In this document: positions 47,693-57,283 of the stretch, one piece after another
Numbering within the stretch: the stretch's first letter is position 1
Layout: every line of letters starts with the position of its first letter
Assembly (NCBI GenBank): GCA_002706335.1
Contig: PAKZ01000030.1
Span: 62,001-126,000, forward strand
Length of the DNA stretch: 64,000 bases
Source of the DNA: Ahrensia sp.
GTDB taxonomy: Bacteria; Pseudomonadota; Alphaproteobacteria; Rhizobiales; Rhizobiaceae
Direction: 5' to 3'
Position numbers and translations under genes: made by a program
The notes under the pieces: generated by a model
The model's database searches: none
Seen by the model: only the letters and a program-made list of their open reading frames with translations
Told to the model about the DNA's origin: nothing

Positions 47693-49792
47693 CTACTGGA
47701 TCAGCACGTCGACAGTCGTCGCCTTGCCGGCGGCGTCGATGACGGTGAGCTTCGAAAAGCCCTTGCCGTCCGGCATCCAGGTCGCGGTTCGCCGGCGGAA
47801 GACGCCGTCAAGCGGCTGGCCATTAGCGATCCAGCGGAAAGGCGCCTTGCCGCCCTGCAGCTTGAGGACCAGCGGCGAAAACGCCGCGCCCGATGTCTCC
47901 GCAAGTTCTATGCGCGCGCCTTGCGGCGGATAGACGATTTCCGGCCCCGAGACCGTGCCGGCGACCGGGACCAACGCCGCGCTTTTCGGCACGAAACGCT
48001 TCAGACCTTCCGGGAGATCCGCCCGCGCGATCGTCTTCGCGCCGGGAGGCGGCCCCGCAAAAGGCACGGGCTCCAGCCCCGATCGCGCAAAGGCCTCGAA
48101 CAGGATCGGCGCGGCCGTGCCGCCGCCGGTCGAACCCGGCACCGCGCCATTGTCGGCGCGGCCGACCCAGACGCCCAGTACATAGCGGCCGTCGTAGCCG
48201 ACCGACCAGGCGTCGCGATAGCCATAGGACGTGCCGGTCTTGTAGGCGATAGGGCGAGGCGCAGAGGCCGCGGGAACGGGAACGCCGGACAGGATATCGC
48301 CGACCTGCCAGGCGGCCTTGGCTGACAGCACAGCGTTCAGCCGATAGGGTGCGCGGACGCCGTGGACGCCGTCCACCAGCGTGACCGCATTACCGCCATT
48401 GGCGAGCGCCGCATAGGCCTGCACCAGATCGGCCAGCGACAGGCCGACGCCGCCGAGCCCGATGGCGAGACCCGGCTGTTCCTCCTTCGGCAGGACCGGC
48501 TCAACGCCGCTGCGCCGCAGCCGCTGCATCAAAGCCGCCGGACCGACCGATTCCAGCAATTGCACCGCCGGCACATTCAGCGACAGTTGCAGCGCTTCGC
48601 GCACCGTCACGTCGCCCTGATACATCGTGTCGAAGTTCTCCGGCCTGTATCCCGAGAAATTCGTCGGCCGGTCGCGCATCATCGTCTCGGGCACGACGAT
48701 GCCCTGTTCCAGCGCCAGCCCGTAGATGAAGGGTTTCAACGTGGAGCCGGGCGAGCGCGGCGCGCGTGTCATGTCGACCCGGCCGGAGCGCGACGTGTCG
48801 AAATAATCCGCCGAGCCGACCTCCGCCAATATTTCGCCGGTGCGCGAATCCGCCAGTATCATGGCAAGGGACAGTTTCGGACCGAGCCGCCGTACGGCGT
48901 TACGAGCCACCGTTTCAAGCGAGGACTGGATGTCCCTGTCTATTGTGAGTTCGATACTGTCGGCTTCCGGCCTAGCGCGCATTGCCGCGTCAGCGAGATG
49001 CGGGGCCAGAGCCGGCAAACCGCGCCTCTTGCCCGACAGGCGCGCCGCCGAGGCGCGGGCCACTTCGAAAGGCTCGATGACGCCGGCATCGGCCATGCGT
49101 TGCAAGACGCGGTCCCGCGCCTGTTTCGCGTTGTCCGGGTTCCGGTCGGGGCGCCGCGTTTCCGGGGACTGCGGCAGGGAAACGAGCAGTGCCGCTTCGG
49201 ACAGGCGCAATTTCTTCGGCTCCTTGCCGAACCATGCGAGCGATGCGGCGCGAATTCCCTCGATATTACCGCCATATGGGGCGAGCGTCAGGTAGCGTTC
49301 GAGAATCTGGTCCTTGGTGAGCTTGCGTTCGATCTGCAGGGCTCGAAACATCTGCCGGAGCTTGACGGAGATCGACTGGCCGCCGCCGACCTCCATAAGC
49401 CGGGCAAGCTGCATGGTCAGCGTCGAGCCGCCGGAGACAATGCGGCCATTCACCGCGAACTGGACACTGGCGCGCAGCATCGCCACGGGGTCGACGCCAT
49501 GATGGTCGCGGAAGCGCTTGTCTTCGTATGCGACAAGCATCCTGACGAATTGCGGGTCCACCTCGCCGAGACTGACCGGCAGACGCCAGCGTCCCTCCTG
49601 CGTCGCGAAGGCTCGCAGCAGACGCCCATCGCGGTCGACGACCTGCGCGGAGACTGGAACCTCACCGACCGGCGGCAACGGATAAATCCGATCGAGCGCG
49701 AAGAATGTTCCCGCGCCCAAAAGGGGTAAGGCGGCCGCCCCAACAGCCACAGCCGCGATAAACCGCCTCGCCCTCTTTCCCGGCCGGCGCAT
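47693..49792 (-). CDS. pbpC: Penicillin-binding protein 1C
   Basis: About 699 residues from ATG 49792 (GTG 49798 also possible, overlapping the upstream stop). The N-terminal membrane anchor (AAVAVGAAALPLLGAGTFFALD) is followed by a GT51 transglycosylase: YEDKRFRDHHGVDP and GGSTLTMQLARLM. The transpeptidase domain contains SPGSTLKPFIYG (SxxK), SLNVPAVQ (SxN) and YKTGTSYGYRDAW (KTG). The C-terminal BiPBP domain starts near GARIELAETSG. It is a bifunctional peptidoglycan polymerase. Its pairing with an alpha-2-macroglobulin gene, read first here, is well known in Gram-negative bacteria. Confidence 0.96.
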   Translation of the reverse strand: MRRPGKRARRFIAAVAVGAAALPLLGAGTFFALDRIYPLPPVGEVPVSAQVVDRDGRLLRAFATQEGRWRLPVSLGEVDPQFVRMLVAYEDKRFRDHHGVDPVAMLRASVQFAVNGRIVSGGSTLTMQLARLMEVGGGQSISVKLRQMFRALQIERKLTKDQILERYLTLAPYGGNIEGIRAASLAWFGKEPKKLRLSEAALLVSLPQSPETRRPDRNPDNAKQARDRVLQRMADAGVIEPFEVARASAARLSGKRRGLPALAPHLADAAMRARPEADSIELTIDRDIQSSLETVARNAVRRLGPKLSLAMILADSRTGEILAEVGSADYFDTSRSGRVDMTRAPRSPGSTLKPFIYGLALEQGIVVPETMMRDRPTNFSGYRPENFDTMYQGDVTVREALQLSLNVPAVQLLESVGPAALMQRLRRSGVEPVLPKEEQPGLAIGLGGVGLSLADLVQAYAALANGGNAVTLVDGVHGVRAPYRLNAVLSAKAAWQVGDILSGVPVPAASAPRPIAYKTGTSYGYRDAWSVGYDGRYVLGVWVGRADNGAVPGSTGGGTAAPILFEAFARSGLEPVPFAGPPPGAKTIARADLPEGLKRFVPKSAALVPVAGTVSGPEIVYPPQGARIELAETSGAAFSPLVLKLQGGKAPFRWIANGQPLDGVFRRRTATWMPDGKGFSKLTVIDAAGKATTVDVLIQ

Positions 49793-49794
49793 CG

Positions 49795-52700
49795 TCACTC
49801 GGCCGAGACGATCATCCGGCCGGTCGCCGTGCGCGCCGACAGTTCGGGACGGTACATGTCCTCGACGCTCGCCGCCGGGTGGGCGTAATTGCCGGGCGAC
49901 ACGGCGCGAACGACATAGGCAAAGGAGAATTCCCGATCGCCACGGCCCGAGCGATTGAAGGCAGCGACAAAACGGTCGTCGCGATACTCGCTATGGGCAT
50001 AGGAGACATTGCCGAGCCAGTCGAAGTTCTTCAGTTCCGCCGACCCCATGATCCGTGGATTGTCGATCTCGAAACCCGCCGGTAGCAGATCCGTCACCAG
50101 CACGCGCGACGGCCAGGCGTTAAGCTCGTTGACCGTCAGCACGACAACGTAGCGTTCGTTCTGCTTCACCTCCGCGACGCTGACCTGCTCGCCTTCAAGC
50201 GTGTAGTAGCGGCGCTGGATTGTGAAACCGTCGCCGCCAGCCGGCAGAGGCTGCTTCGGCGCTGCGACCGTGGTGATGGTCAGTTCAACCGGCTTGTCGC
50301 CATTGTTGGCCACCCGGATCGGGTTGACCTCCAGCTCGGAGCCCTCGACACGCTCGGCGAAAGGCCCGTCGTGGCTGGCGCCGTTGACGTCGAGATCGAG
50401 ATCGTCCTCGCCAGCGATCGCACGGGCGGCGAGAAGCATCCACGCCTCATCCTGGGTCGAGGTCCAGCGCACCGATTTGCGAATGCCGGAAACGTAACCG
50501 ATCATGTCCTCAACCGAGGAGACCGACGGTTTCGTCTCGGCGGCGAGCGCCAGCATCGCCGCGCCATCGCGAAGCCGCGAGCCATAATCCGTGCGCCATA
50601 CAGATTGCGGCGCGGTCCCGCGAGCCAGTTGCAATGCGGAGGCGAAGGCGTTTTCCGCGCCGGTCTGGTCGCCATAGAGCGCCAGGCTCGCACCGAGCTG
50701 GGCCCGCGCCATCGGGCTCGAGAATTGACCGATCTGGCTCTCGGAGTAGTAGCGCAGATCGGTCAGCGACGCGCGGCGATTGCGTGCAAGAACGTAGAGC
50801 GCATAGGCGATCTCGCTGCCTCCGGCCGAGAGATCATTGTTGTAGGCGAGCGTGTTCTGGAGATTGTCCAACGCCTGCATCATCGCCTGTTCCGGCACGT
50901 CGTAGCCCTGCTCGCGCGCTCGCGTCAGGAAGTCCGTCACATAAGCGTCGAGCCACGGATCACCGCCGCCCGGTCCCCAGAGGCCGAAACTGCCGGCGGA
51001 GGATTGATAATTCAGCACACGGTCGATTGCGCCCTGGATGCGGTCCTTCAGGTCCGGATCGTCCGGCAGGCCCGCGGTCTTCGCCAGTTGCGAAACATAG
51101 AGCAGCGGCAGAGCGCGGCTCGTCGTCTGCTCTGCGCAGCCATAAGGGTAGCGGTCGAGCGTCATCAACAGCGACGGAATATCGAAGGCCGCGTCGAGCG
51201 AAACGCCAACCGAGACGGAGGCTCCGTCGAGGATGCTCGCCGCGAGCAATTCCCTATCGACGGTGACCGCGCCGCCATTGGCTGCGAGCGGCACCTGCAT
51301 GCGCGTCGTAACGGGAAGCGTCTCGGCACGCACCGGGATGTAGCGGGTCGTTTCGAGGCTGAGGCCATCCGCATTGGCAATCCGGACCGTGATTGTGCCG
51401 GAGCCGATTTCGCTCGCCGACAGGTTCAAGCGCACGGATTCCCGCGCGCCGGACGCAAGCGCGACGGTCATCGCCTGAACGCTGGCGGACAATTCCTCGC
51501 TCGGCTCGACACTGAGCTCATAGTCTCCGGCCGGGCCGTCGGTGTTGGCGAGTTCAACCAGCATTTGCGCCGTGTCGCCAACCGCCATGAAACGCGGCGT
51601 GCTCGTCATGATGACAACCGGATCGCGAACGATCAGATCCTGCGTTGCGTGACCGACGCCCTCGCCCGACCATGCGACCGCCATAAGCCGTGCCGTGCCG
51701 TTGAATTGCGGTACATCGAACGTGACGGTCGTCTTGCCGTCGGCGTCGAGGCGGACAATGCCGGAATAGAGCGACAGCAGCTTTTCGGTCGGCGGGCTGC
51801 CTTTCGAGCCGAGCGCCATGCCGTCGCCGCCAGTGCGCAGCTTGCCCATGTCGCCGGCCGAGCCGTCGATCAGCCGGCCATAGAGATCGCGCATTTCAAG
51901 GCCGAGGCGGCGCTGGCCGAAATACCAGTCATCGGGCGCCGGCGGCTCGTAGCGGGTGAGGTTGAGAATGCCGACATCGACGGCGGCAAGGGTCACATAG
52001 GCTTCCTCGCCGGCTTTCAGACCGATGACCGAAATCGGCACCGACAGTGTGGAGTTCGGTTCGATGCGCTCGGAAACGTCGAGCGCGACGGCAAGCTTGC
52101 GGTCGCCCGGATCGACGGCAAGCCATTTGACGCCGATGGCGCGCATGGGCATGCGCGTTTCCTCGGCATCGCCCGGCCGGAACAGGGTCGCGGTCACATA
52201 GGCGCCGGCGCCCCAATCCTCGCTGACCGGAATATCGACCGTCGTTCCACCTTCCGGCACCGAGGCCTTGAAGGTCTGCAGCAGGCGCTCCGAACCGATG
52301 GTGATCAGCGCTTCGCCGGCGAAACGCGGGGAGATCTTCAGCTGCGCGGTGTCGCCCGGCGCATATTCGGCCTTGTCGAGCGCGATTTCGAGCCCATCCG
52401 GCGTGTCCGTCGAAGACGCCTCGACATACCAGCCGGCGTGAAACTCGACGCTCGAGATCGGCCCGGCATCATCCGGCGAAGACACGTCCAGCCGATAGCG
52501 GCCCCAGTCGACGGAAGAGGATATCGCGCCCGCATTCTCGGCGGTCACGTCGATCGTGCCCGAGGCGATCTTCGTCGTCAGTTCGACCGGCTCGTATTTC
52601 CAATACGTCCCGTCCCGGTACCACTGGTAATGCGTCTCGACGCGCACCAGGGACCATTTAAGACCATTCATGTCGATACGCTGGCCACCGGTGTTGACGG

Positions 52701-55248
52701 CGATCACCTTGAAGCCTGCATTACCGCCTTCCGGCACCTGGAAATCGGCGAAATCGGGCCGAATGCCGATCATGTCGCTGACCGGCGCGATATCGAGATC
52801 GAGGGCGCGTTCGACAGGACGGCCACCATTCTCCCGCATCCGAACCGTCACAGTTCCAGCGAGCAGCCGCGTTGTATCGGGCGCCTCGTCGAGACCGACT
52901 TCGAAGGTCGCCTTGCCATCATCGTCGAGCGCCGGGAGGCTGTCGAGGCTGCGGGTTTGCTCGACCTCGCTGACATCCTCGTCGGTCAGGCCGAAGACGT
53001 ATCCCGGGAAAGAGCCCCAGCTCTGGGTGGTCCTGATTGACAGTTCGCCTTCCAGCCTCAGACCGGCAGCCGGCGCACCGTAGAGATAGCGACCATCGAC
53101 TTGGATCTGCGTCGGCTCGCCCACGACCATGTCACCGCCGGTCAAAGTGAACTCTGTGCGGTCGGGCACGAAATCCTCGACCAGGAAGACCTTTTCCGCC
53201 AGCGCGGGCTGGTCCGGGTCCGTGTAGATGCGCATCGTCCAGGCGCCGCGCTGGGCGTTGTCCTGAAGCTGCAGATCGACGGAGTGGCCGCCGGCTTCCG
53301 CGCCATCGGAGACAATGCGGCGATCCTCCATTCCGTCCGGCCGGGTGAAGATAAACGTCATCGGCAGGCCGGACGCCGCCCGCGCCGCGCTATCGCGGGC
53401 GAGCGCCTGTGCATGAACGACTTCACCGGCGCGATAGATACCGCGCTCGGTCCACGCATAGAGATCAAGCGCGCCCGCAGCCGGACGACCGGTCACGCCG
53501 CGGTCGGAGAGATCAAAACCGGCGCGCGTCAGGTCGAGGAAAACGAAATCGTCATCGTCGCGTTCGGCGGTCAGGGCCGCCGGCTCGAGGCCGCCCTCGC
53601 CGCGCGTCAGGCCGCGTTCGAACCGCGCCATGCCGTCGGCGTCGGTGACCGCCTCGCCGAGCAACTCGTTGTTGCGCGCGATCAGCGACACCGACACGCC
53701 ACCCATGGGCTGCGCGCCGCCAAGCGAACGCGCGAAGACTGTCAGCCCGTCCTCGCCGGAAAAGGTCGTCAGGCCGATATCGGAGACAACGAACCATTGA
53801 GTCGCCTTGGGTTGCCAGTATTCGGAGCGCTCTCCGGGGGCCTTGGCCGTCAGCACATAGACCCCGGGTTTGCGTTCGGGCACTGCCTCGTCAACCGGGA
53901 AGCTCGTCGTCACTTCCTCGTTCAGCACGCTCTGGATGTCGATCTCACCTTTCCAGACCGGTTCGCCGATATCGTCGCGGATCGTCTCAAGCGAATAGCC
54001 GTCAAGCTGGGTCAGGAACTGGTTGCGGGTCAGCGTCTGCGAAAGCGCGCGGTCGCCGACGCGATAGAGCTCGATCTCCGCCTTCTCTGTGTTGACGGTG
54101 ACGATCGGGATGCCGCGACGCGCCGTTCCCGGCAGGACGAAATTATCGCCGGTAAAGCGCAGGCTCGGCGCGCGGTCCGGCACGAAGATGTTGAGCGCTA
54201 CGGGCTTTTCCAGCACTTCGCCGATATCAGAAGGCAAGCCGGCGCGCAGCGTGATCCGGTAGCGGCCGCCATGCTCCAGCCCGTCGATGCAGATTTCCTT
54301 CGAATTGACCACGAGCGATTGCGGCGGAGCGCTGTCCAGCATGACAAAGCCAGCGAAATCTGTGTCGGCGAGGTTTTCAGAGAACTGCACACAGGCGCGT
54401 GGGGTCGCGGCGTCAGCATCTACCGTGTGTTCCAGCACGCGGAAGCCGTAGCGGGTTCGCGCGGCGGCATATGCATCGCGGATGCCGGCCGAATCCGCCA
54501 GTTCGAGGCTTGCCTTGTATGCCTCGATGGCGGGCCGCCCGTCGGCCAGGCGCTCGAAGGCCTCGCCCATCAGCGCCAGCGCGCCAGCGCGGTCCGATAC
54601 GGTGCGAGAGACCTGATAGGCATTGAAGGCGGCGCTTGCCGCAGCTTCTCGCAGGTTCCGCGCCTCATCGGGGCGCGGAACAATGGCGAGGGCTGCACGT
54701 GCAGTGCCGGCCCACAAACCGGAGTCCTCGGGCGCCAGCGCGGCGGCGAGGCCATATTTCTTCAATGCGGCACGGGCATTTCCGGATGTCATCGAGGCTT
54801 TTGCGTCGGCTTCGAGCGCGCCGGCGCTTTCACTGAAATCGGCCGGCACCGCGGCCATCAGGTTGCTGCGGTAGTTGGTGGCCATCGTCTTGTAACGGCT
54901 GGCGAAATCGAGATCGGGCGCTGCGCCGAGATCGGGTTCCGCACCGGTCTCGATCACCCGTCCGGCAATCGATCCGTCGGAAGCCTGCAACCGGCCGAAG
55001 TCGGATTTCAGGAAGCACCAATTCACCTTGGAATTGAAGGTGAAGGCTCTGCAATTCCGATTGGCGAGGCAGATGTTCTCGCACTGGTCGAGCGTGACGT
55101 CAGTGGCTGTCGAAATGTCGAAGCCGTAATAGTCACCGTTTTCGCTGGTGACGATGCGTCGGCCCGTCTCCTGCGCCGAAGCGAGGTTCACCGCGAGAAT
55201 GGCGGACAGACATGTGGACAGGAAAACGGAAAAAGCTCGCTGGAACAC
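49795..55248 (-). CDS. Bacterial alpha-2-macroglobulin with N-terminal PAN/Apple domain
   Basis: 1817 residues, among the longer family members. A signal peptide (FSVFLSTCLSAILAVNLASA) is followed by a PAN/Apple-like domain (residues ~35-95) with spaced Cys: TLDQCENICLANRNCRAFTF and NWCFLKSD. The macroglobulin domains follow, e.g. LYAWTERGIYRAGEVVHAQAL and GGDGMALGSKGSPPTEKLLSLYSGIV. The thioester motif is PYGCAEQTTSR near residue 1370 (Cys and Gln form the bond). It should trap proteases in the periplasm or at the cell surface. There is no lipobox Cys, so it is probably soluble. Translation continues into pbpC. Confidence 0.95.
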   Translation of the reverse strand: MFQRAFSVFLSTCLSAILAVNLASAQETGRRIVTSENGDYYGFDISTATDVTLDQCENICLANRNCRAFTFNSKVNWCFLKSDFGRLQASDGSIAGRVIETGAEPDLGAAPDLDFASRYKTMATNYRSNLMAAVPADFSESAGALEADAKASMTSGNARAALKKYGLAAALAPEDSGLWAGTARAALAIVPRPDEARNLREAAASAAFNAYQVSRTVSDRAGALALMGEAFERLADGRPAIEAYKASLELADSAGIRDAYAAARTRYGFRVLEHTVDADAATPRACVQFSENLADTDFAGFVMLDSAPPQSLVVNSKEICIDGLEHGGRYRITLRAGLPSDIGEVLEKPVALNIFVPDRAPSLRFTGDNFVLPGTARRGIPIVTVNTEKAEIELYRVGDRALSQTLTRNQFLTQLDGYSLETIRDDIGEPVWKGEIDIQSVLNEEVTTSFPVDEAVPERKPGVYVLTAKAPGERSEYWQPKATQWFVVSDIGLTTFSGEDGLTVFARSLGGAQPMGGVSVSLIARNNELLGEAVTDADGMARFERGLTRGEGGLEPAALTAERDDDDFVFLDLTRAGFDLSDRGVTGRPAAGALDLYAWTERGIYRAGEVVHAQALARDSAARAASGLPMTFIFTRPDGMEDRRIVSDGAEAGGHSVDLQLQDNAQRGAWTMRIYTDPDQPALAEKVFLVEDFVPDRTEFTLTGGDMVVGEPTQIQVDGRYLYGAPAAGLRLEGELSIRTTQSWGSFPGYVFGLTDEDVSEVEQTRSLDSLPALDDDGKATFEVGLDEAPDTTRLLAGTVTVRMRENGGRPVERALDLDIAPVSDMIGIRPDFADFQVPEGGNAGFKVIAVNTGGQRIDMNGLKWSLVRVETHYQWYRDGTYWKYEPVELTTKIASGTIDVTAENAGAISSSVDWGRYRLDVSSPDDAGPISSVEFHAGWYVEASSTDTPDGLEIALDKAEYAPGDTAQLKISPRFAGEALITIGSERLLQTFKASVPEGGTTVDIPVSEDWGAGAYVTATLFRPGDAEETRMPMRAIGVKWLAVDPGDRKLAVALDVSERIEPNSTLSVPISVIGLKAGEEAYVTLAAVDVGILNLTRYEPPAPDDWYFGQRRLGLEMRDLYGRLIDGSAGDMGKLRTGGDGMALGSKGSPPTEKLLSLYSGIVRLDADGKTTVTFDVPQFNGTARLMAVAWSGEGVGHATQDLIVRDPVVIMTSTPRFMAVGDTAQMLVELANTDGPAGDYELSVEPSEELSASVQAMTVALASGARESVRLNLSASEIGSGTITVRIANADGLSLETTRYIPVRAETLPVTTRMQVPLAANGGAVTVDRELLAASILDGASVSVGVSLDAAFDIPSLLMTLDRYPYGCAEQTTSRALPLLYVSQLAKTAGLPDDPDLKDRIQGAIDRVLNYQSSAGSFGLWGPGGGDPWLDAYVTDFLTRAREQGYDVPEQAMMQALDNLQNTLAYNNDLSAGGSEIAYALYVLARNRRASLTDLRYYSESQIGQFSSPMARAQLGASLALYGDQTGAENAFASALQLARGTAPQSVWRTDYGSRLRDGAAMLALAAETKPSVSSVEDMIGYVSGIRKSVRWTSTQDEAWMLLAARAIAGEDDLDLDVNGASHDGPFAERVEGSELEVNPIRVANNGDKPVELTITTVAAPKQPLPAGGDGFTIQRRYYTLEGEQVSVAEVKQNERYVVVLTVNELNAWPSRVLVTDLLPAGFEIDNPRIMGSAELKNFDWLGNVSYAHSEYRDDRFVAAFNRSGRGDREFSFAYVVRAVSPGNYAHPAASVEDMYRPELSARTATGRMIVSAE

Positions 55249-55574
55249 GACGATATATCTCCCCGGCGCATGACAGGCGCGCGGGATGCATGCCTGTCGA
55301 AAGCGGCCAACCGTCGAACACTAGAGGCATAGTTTGCGCGCAAAATGTGACAGATCGCACAGCGCGAATATCGGAAAGGGCCGCAGCGGGCTCATGCCGG
55401 CGATGAAACGATAGCGGCCATCGGGGTGCTCGACGCGCGAAGATGAGGAGCCCCCTTCCCCGATGGACGGACCGAAAAATTCCGAGAACGCCCTAATTCA
55501 ATCATTCGATTGACTTATATCAAGGATGAACGCAGATTGTACTGCAAGGACAATACGGTGAGCGAGAACCGGCA
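55249..55574. other. Divergent intergenic region between alpha-2-macroglobulin and TetR genes
   Basis: 326 bases holding the promoters of both divergent genes. The only structured element found is the inverted repeat TCAAT-cattcg-ATTGA at 55498-55513, next to TTGACT (55510-55515), about 60 bases before the TetR start. It is a plausible TetR operator overlapping the -35 region. Nothing else was recognised, and no small gene is supported. Confidence 0.5.
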
Positions 55575-56288
55575 ATGAAACGCGAGAAGGCCCTCAAACC
55601 AGCGGCGAACGCCACCAGTAGCCGTGGCGATACCGAGCCCCGCAGGCGGAGCGACCGCGGGGCGGAAACGCGCGCGCAGCTCATCGCGGCAGCGCTCGAA
55701 ATCTTCGGGCGTCTTGGTTACGAGGGTGCCACCACGCGGCAGATCGCCAAAGCGGCGGACGCCAATCTTGCGGCGATTGTCTATCATTTCGGCAGCAAGG
55801 AAGCGCTGCATCTGGCTGTCGCCGAACATGTCGCAAAGAGCATTCTCGCCAGGATCGGACCGACACTGGCGTCGATTTCGACACCCGAAGCGACCGCGAC
55901 ACCCGAAGCGGCGCGCGCCGCGCTGCACAGTCTGGTCGGCACAATGGTCGATGTGCTGCTCGGCTCTGCGGATGCGGAGCGTTGGGCGCGCTTCATCGTC
56001 CGCGAACAACTGCAGCCGAACGCCGCTTTCGACGTGATTTACGGCTTCATGGAAAATGCCATGTCGACGGCGCTGCATATTGCGACCGTCATTCTCGATA
56101 CGCCGGAAGACGACGAAATCCGGCTGCGCACGCTCACCGTGCTCGGTCAGGTTCTCGTCTTCCGCGTCGCCCAGACGCTGGTACTCAGGCGCATGAAATG
56201 GACGGCCATCGGCGACACCGAGCGGGCAATGATCAAGCAAGTCATCCTGCAGAATCTGGATGCCATTCTCGAAGGGACCAAGCCATGA
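55575..56288 (+). CDS. TetR-family transcriptional regulator (CecR/YbiH type)
   Basis: 237 residues. A basic N-terminal extension (KREKALKPAANATSSRGD) leads to the HTH: AETRAQLIAAALEIFGRLGYEGATTRQIAKAADANLAAIVYHFGSKEALH, given here in two parts as RAQLIAAALEIFG and QIAKAADANLAAIVYHFGSK. The C-terminal ligand-binding domain matches the CecR/DUF1956 style (WARFIVREQLQPNAAFDVIY). It starts the efflux operon and overlaps the membrane-fusion gene by 4 bases. Regulation of a ybhGFSR-like exporter by a CecR-type repressor is known in enterobacteria; here it is inferred from the same layout. Confidence 0.92.
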   Translation: MKREKALKPAANATSSRGDTEPRRRSDRGAETRAQLIAAALEIFGRLGYEGATTRQIAKAADANLAAIVYHFGSKEALHLAVAEHVAKSILARIGPTLASISTPEATATPEAARAALHSLVGTMVDVLLGSADAERWARFIVREQLQPNAAFDVIYGFMENAMSTALHIATVILDTPEDDEIRLRTLTVLGQVLVFRVAQTLVLRRMKWTAIGDTERAMIKQVILQNLDAILEGTKP

Positions 56289-57283
56289 GGCGGATCGTTA
56301 TCCTCCTGATCGTCCTCATCGCCGCCGCCGGCGGCAGCGCCTGGTGGTGGTATGACCACAACGGCACTGAAAACGGTGCGGTCGTGCTATACGGGAATGT
56401 CGATATGCGTCAGGTCGATCTCGCCTTCAGCGGCAGCGGCCGGATCGCTGAAGTACTCGTCGAAGAGGGGGCGGAGGTAAAGAAAGGCGACATTGTCGCC
56501 CGACTGGACACGAGCCTTATCGAGCCCCAGGTCGCACAGGCCGAGGCAACGGTGGAAGCGCAGACGGCGACCGTGGCCAAACTGCATAACGGCTCGCGCC
56601 CGGAAGAGATCGCCCAAGCGGAAGCGAATGTCGATGCCGCGAAAGCCGGCGCCCGCAATGCTGAGCTGAGCTATGACCGAGCCGTACTCCTTCATGAGGG
56701 GACGAGCCCGGCTGTGGCCCAGAGCCAGGTCGACGCGGCCAAGGCCGCCGAGGATTCAGCCGTCGCACAGCTCAAGGTCGCAGAACAAGCGCTGACCCTT
56801 GCAAAGGCCGGGCCACGCAAGGAGGACATCGCCGCAGCGGAGGCGCAACTCAAGGCCACTCAAGCAGCGCTCGACCTGCTGCGCCAGCAACTGAAAGACG
56901 CCGATCTCGTTGCGCCGACGGGCGGCGTCATTCGCTCGCGCCTGCTCGAGCCGGGCGAGATGACCTCGCCCGCCAAACCGGTTGTCTCCATCGCCGTCGT
57001 CGATCCGAAGTGGGTGCGCGCCTATGTTTCCGGATCGCAATTGGCGAAGGTCGTTCCGGGCGCCACGGCCAGCGTGGCCGTCGACGGCTACGACAAGAGC
57101 CTCTCCGGAACCATCGGGTTCATCTCATCAGTGGCGGAGTTCACGCCGCACGCCATCCAGACGGAGGAGCTTCGCACCAGTCTCGTGTACGAAGTGCGCG
57201 TGCTGGTCGACGACCCGACCGATACGCTGCGTCTCGGGATGCCGGCGACCATCCGCCTGACTACCGACGAATCGACGCAATGA
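56285..57283 (+). CDS. HlyD-type periplasmic adaptor (YbhG-like)
   Basis: 332 residues from ATG 56285. An N-terminal membrane anchor (IVILLIVLIAAAGGSAWWWY) leads to a lipoyl-like half-motif (VDLAFSGSGRIAEVLVEEGAEVKKGDIVARLD). A long coiled coil rich in Ala/Glu/Gln follows (residues ~85-200), then the second half (LVAPTGGVIRSRLLEPGEM) and the beta-barrel (PKWVRAYVSGSQLAKV). It bridges the inner-membrane ABC exporter to an outer-membrane channel, which is not encoded here. ATGA overlaps couple it to both neighbours. Confidence 0.94.
   Translation: MRRIVILLIVLIAAAGGSAWWWYDHNGTENGAVVLYGNVDMRQVDLAFSGSGRIAEVLVEEGAEVKKGDIVARLDTSLIEPQVAQAEATVEAQTATVAKLHNGSRPEEIAQAEANVDAAKAGARNAELSYDRAVLLHEGTSPAVAQSQVDAAKAAEDSAVAQLKVAEQALTLAKAGPRKEDIAAAEAQLKATQAALDLLRQQLKDADLVAPTGGVIRSRLLEPGEMTSPAKPVVSIAVVDPKWVRAYVSGSQLAKVVPGATASVAVDGYDKSLSGTIGFISSVAEFTPHAIQTEELRTSLVYEVRVLVDDPTDTLRLGMPATIRLTTDESTQ

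Noticed and set aside
49879-55332. Long open plus-strand frames antisense to the alpha-2-macroglobulin gene (e.g. 50371-53040 and 53101-55332)
   Set aside because: High-GC codon usage on the minus strand leaves the opposite strand open. Translations are Arg/His/Ala-rich and lack domains, whereas the sense protein has clear motifs throughout.
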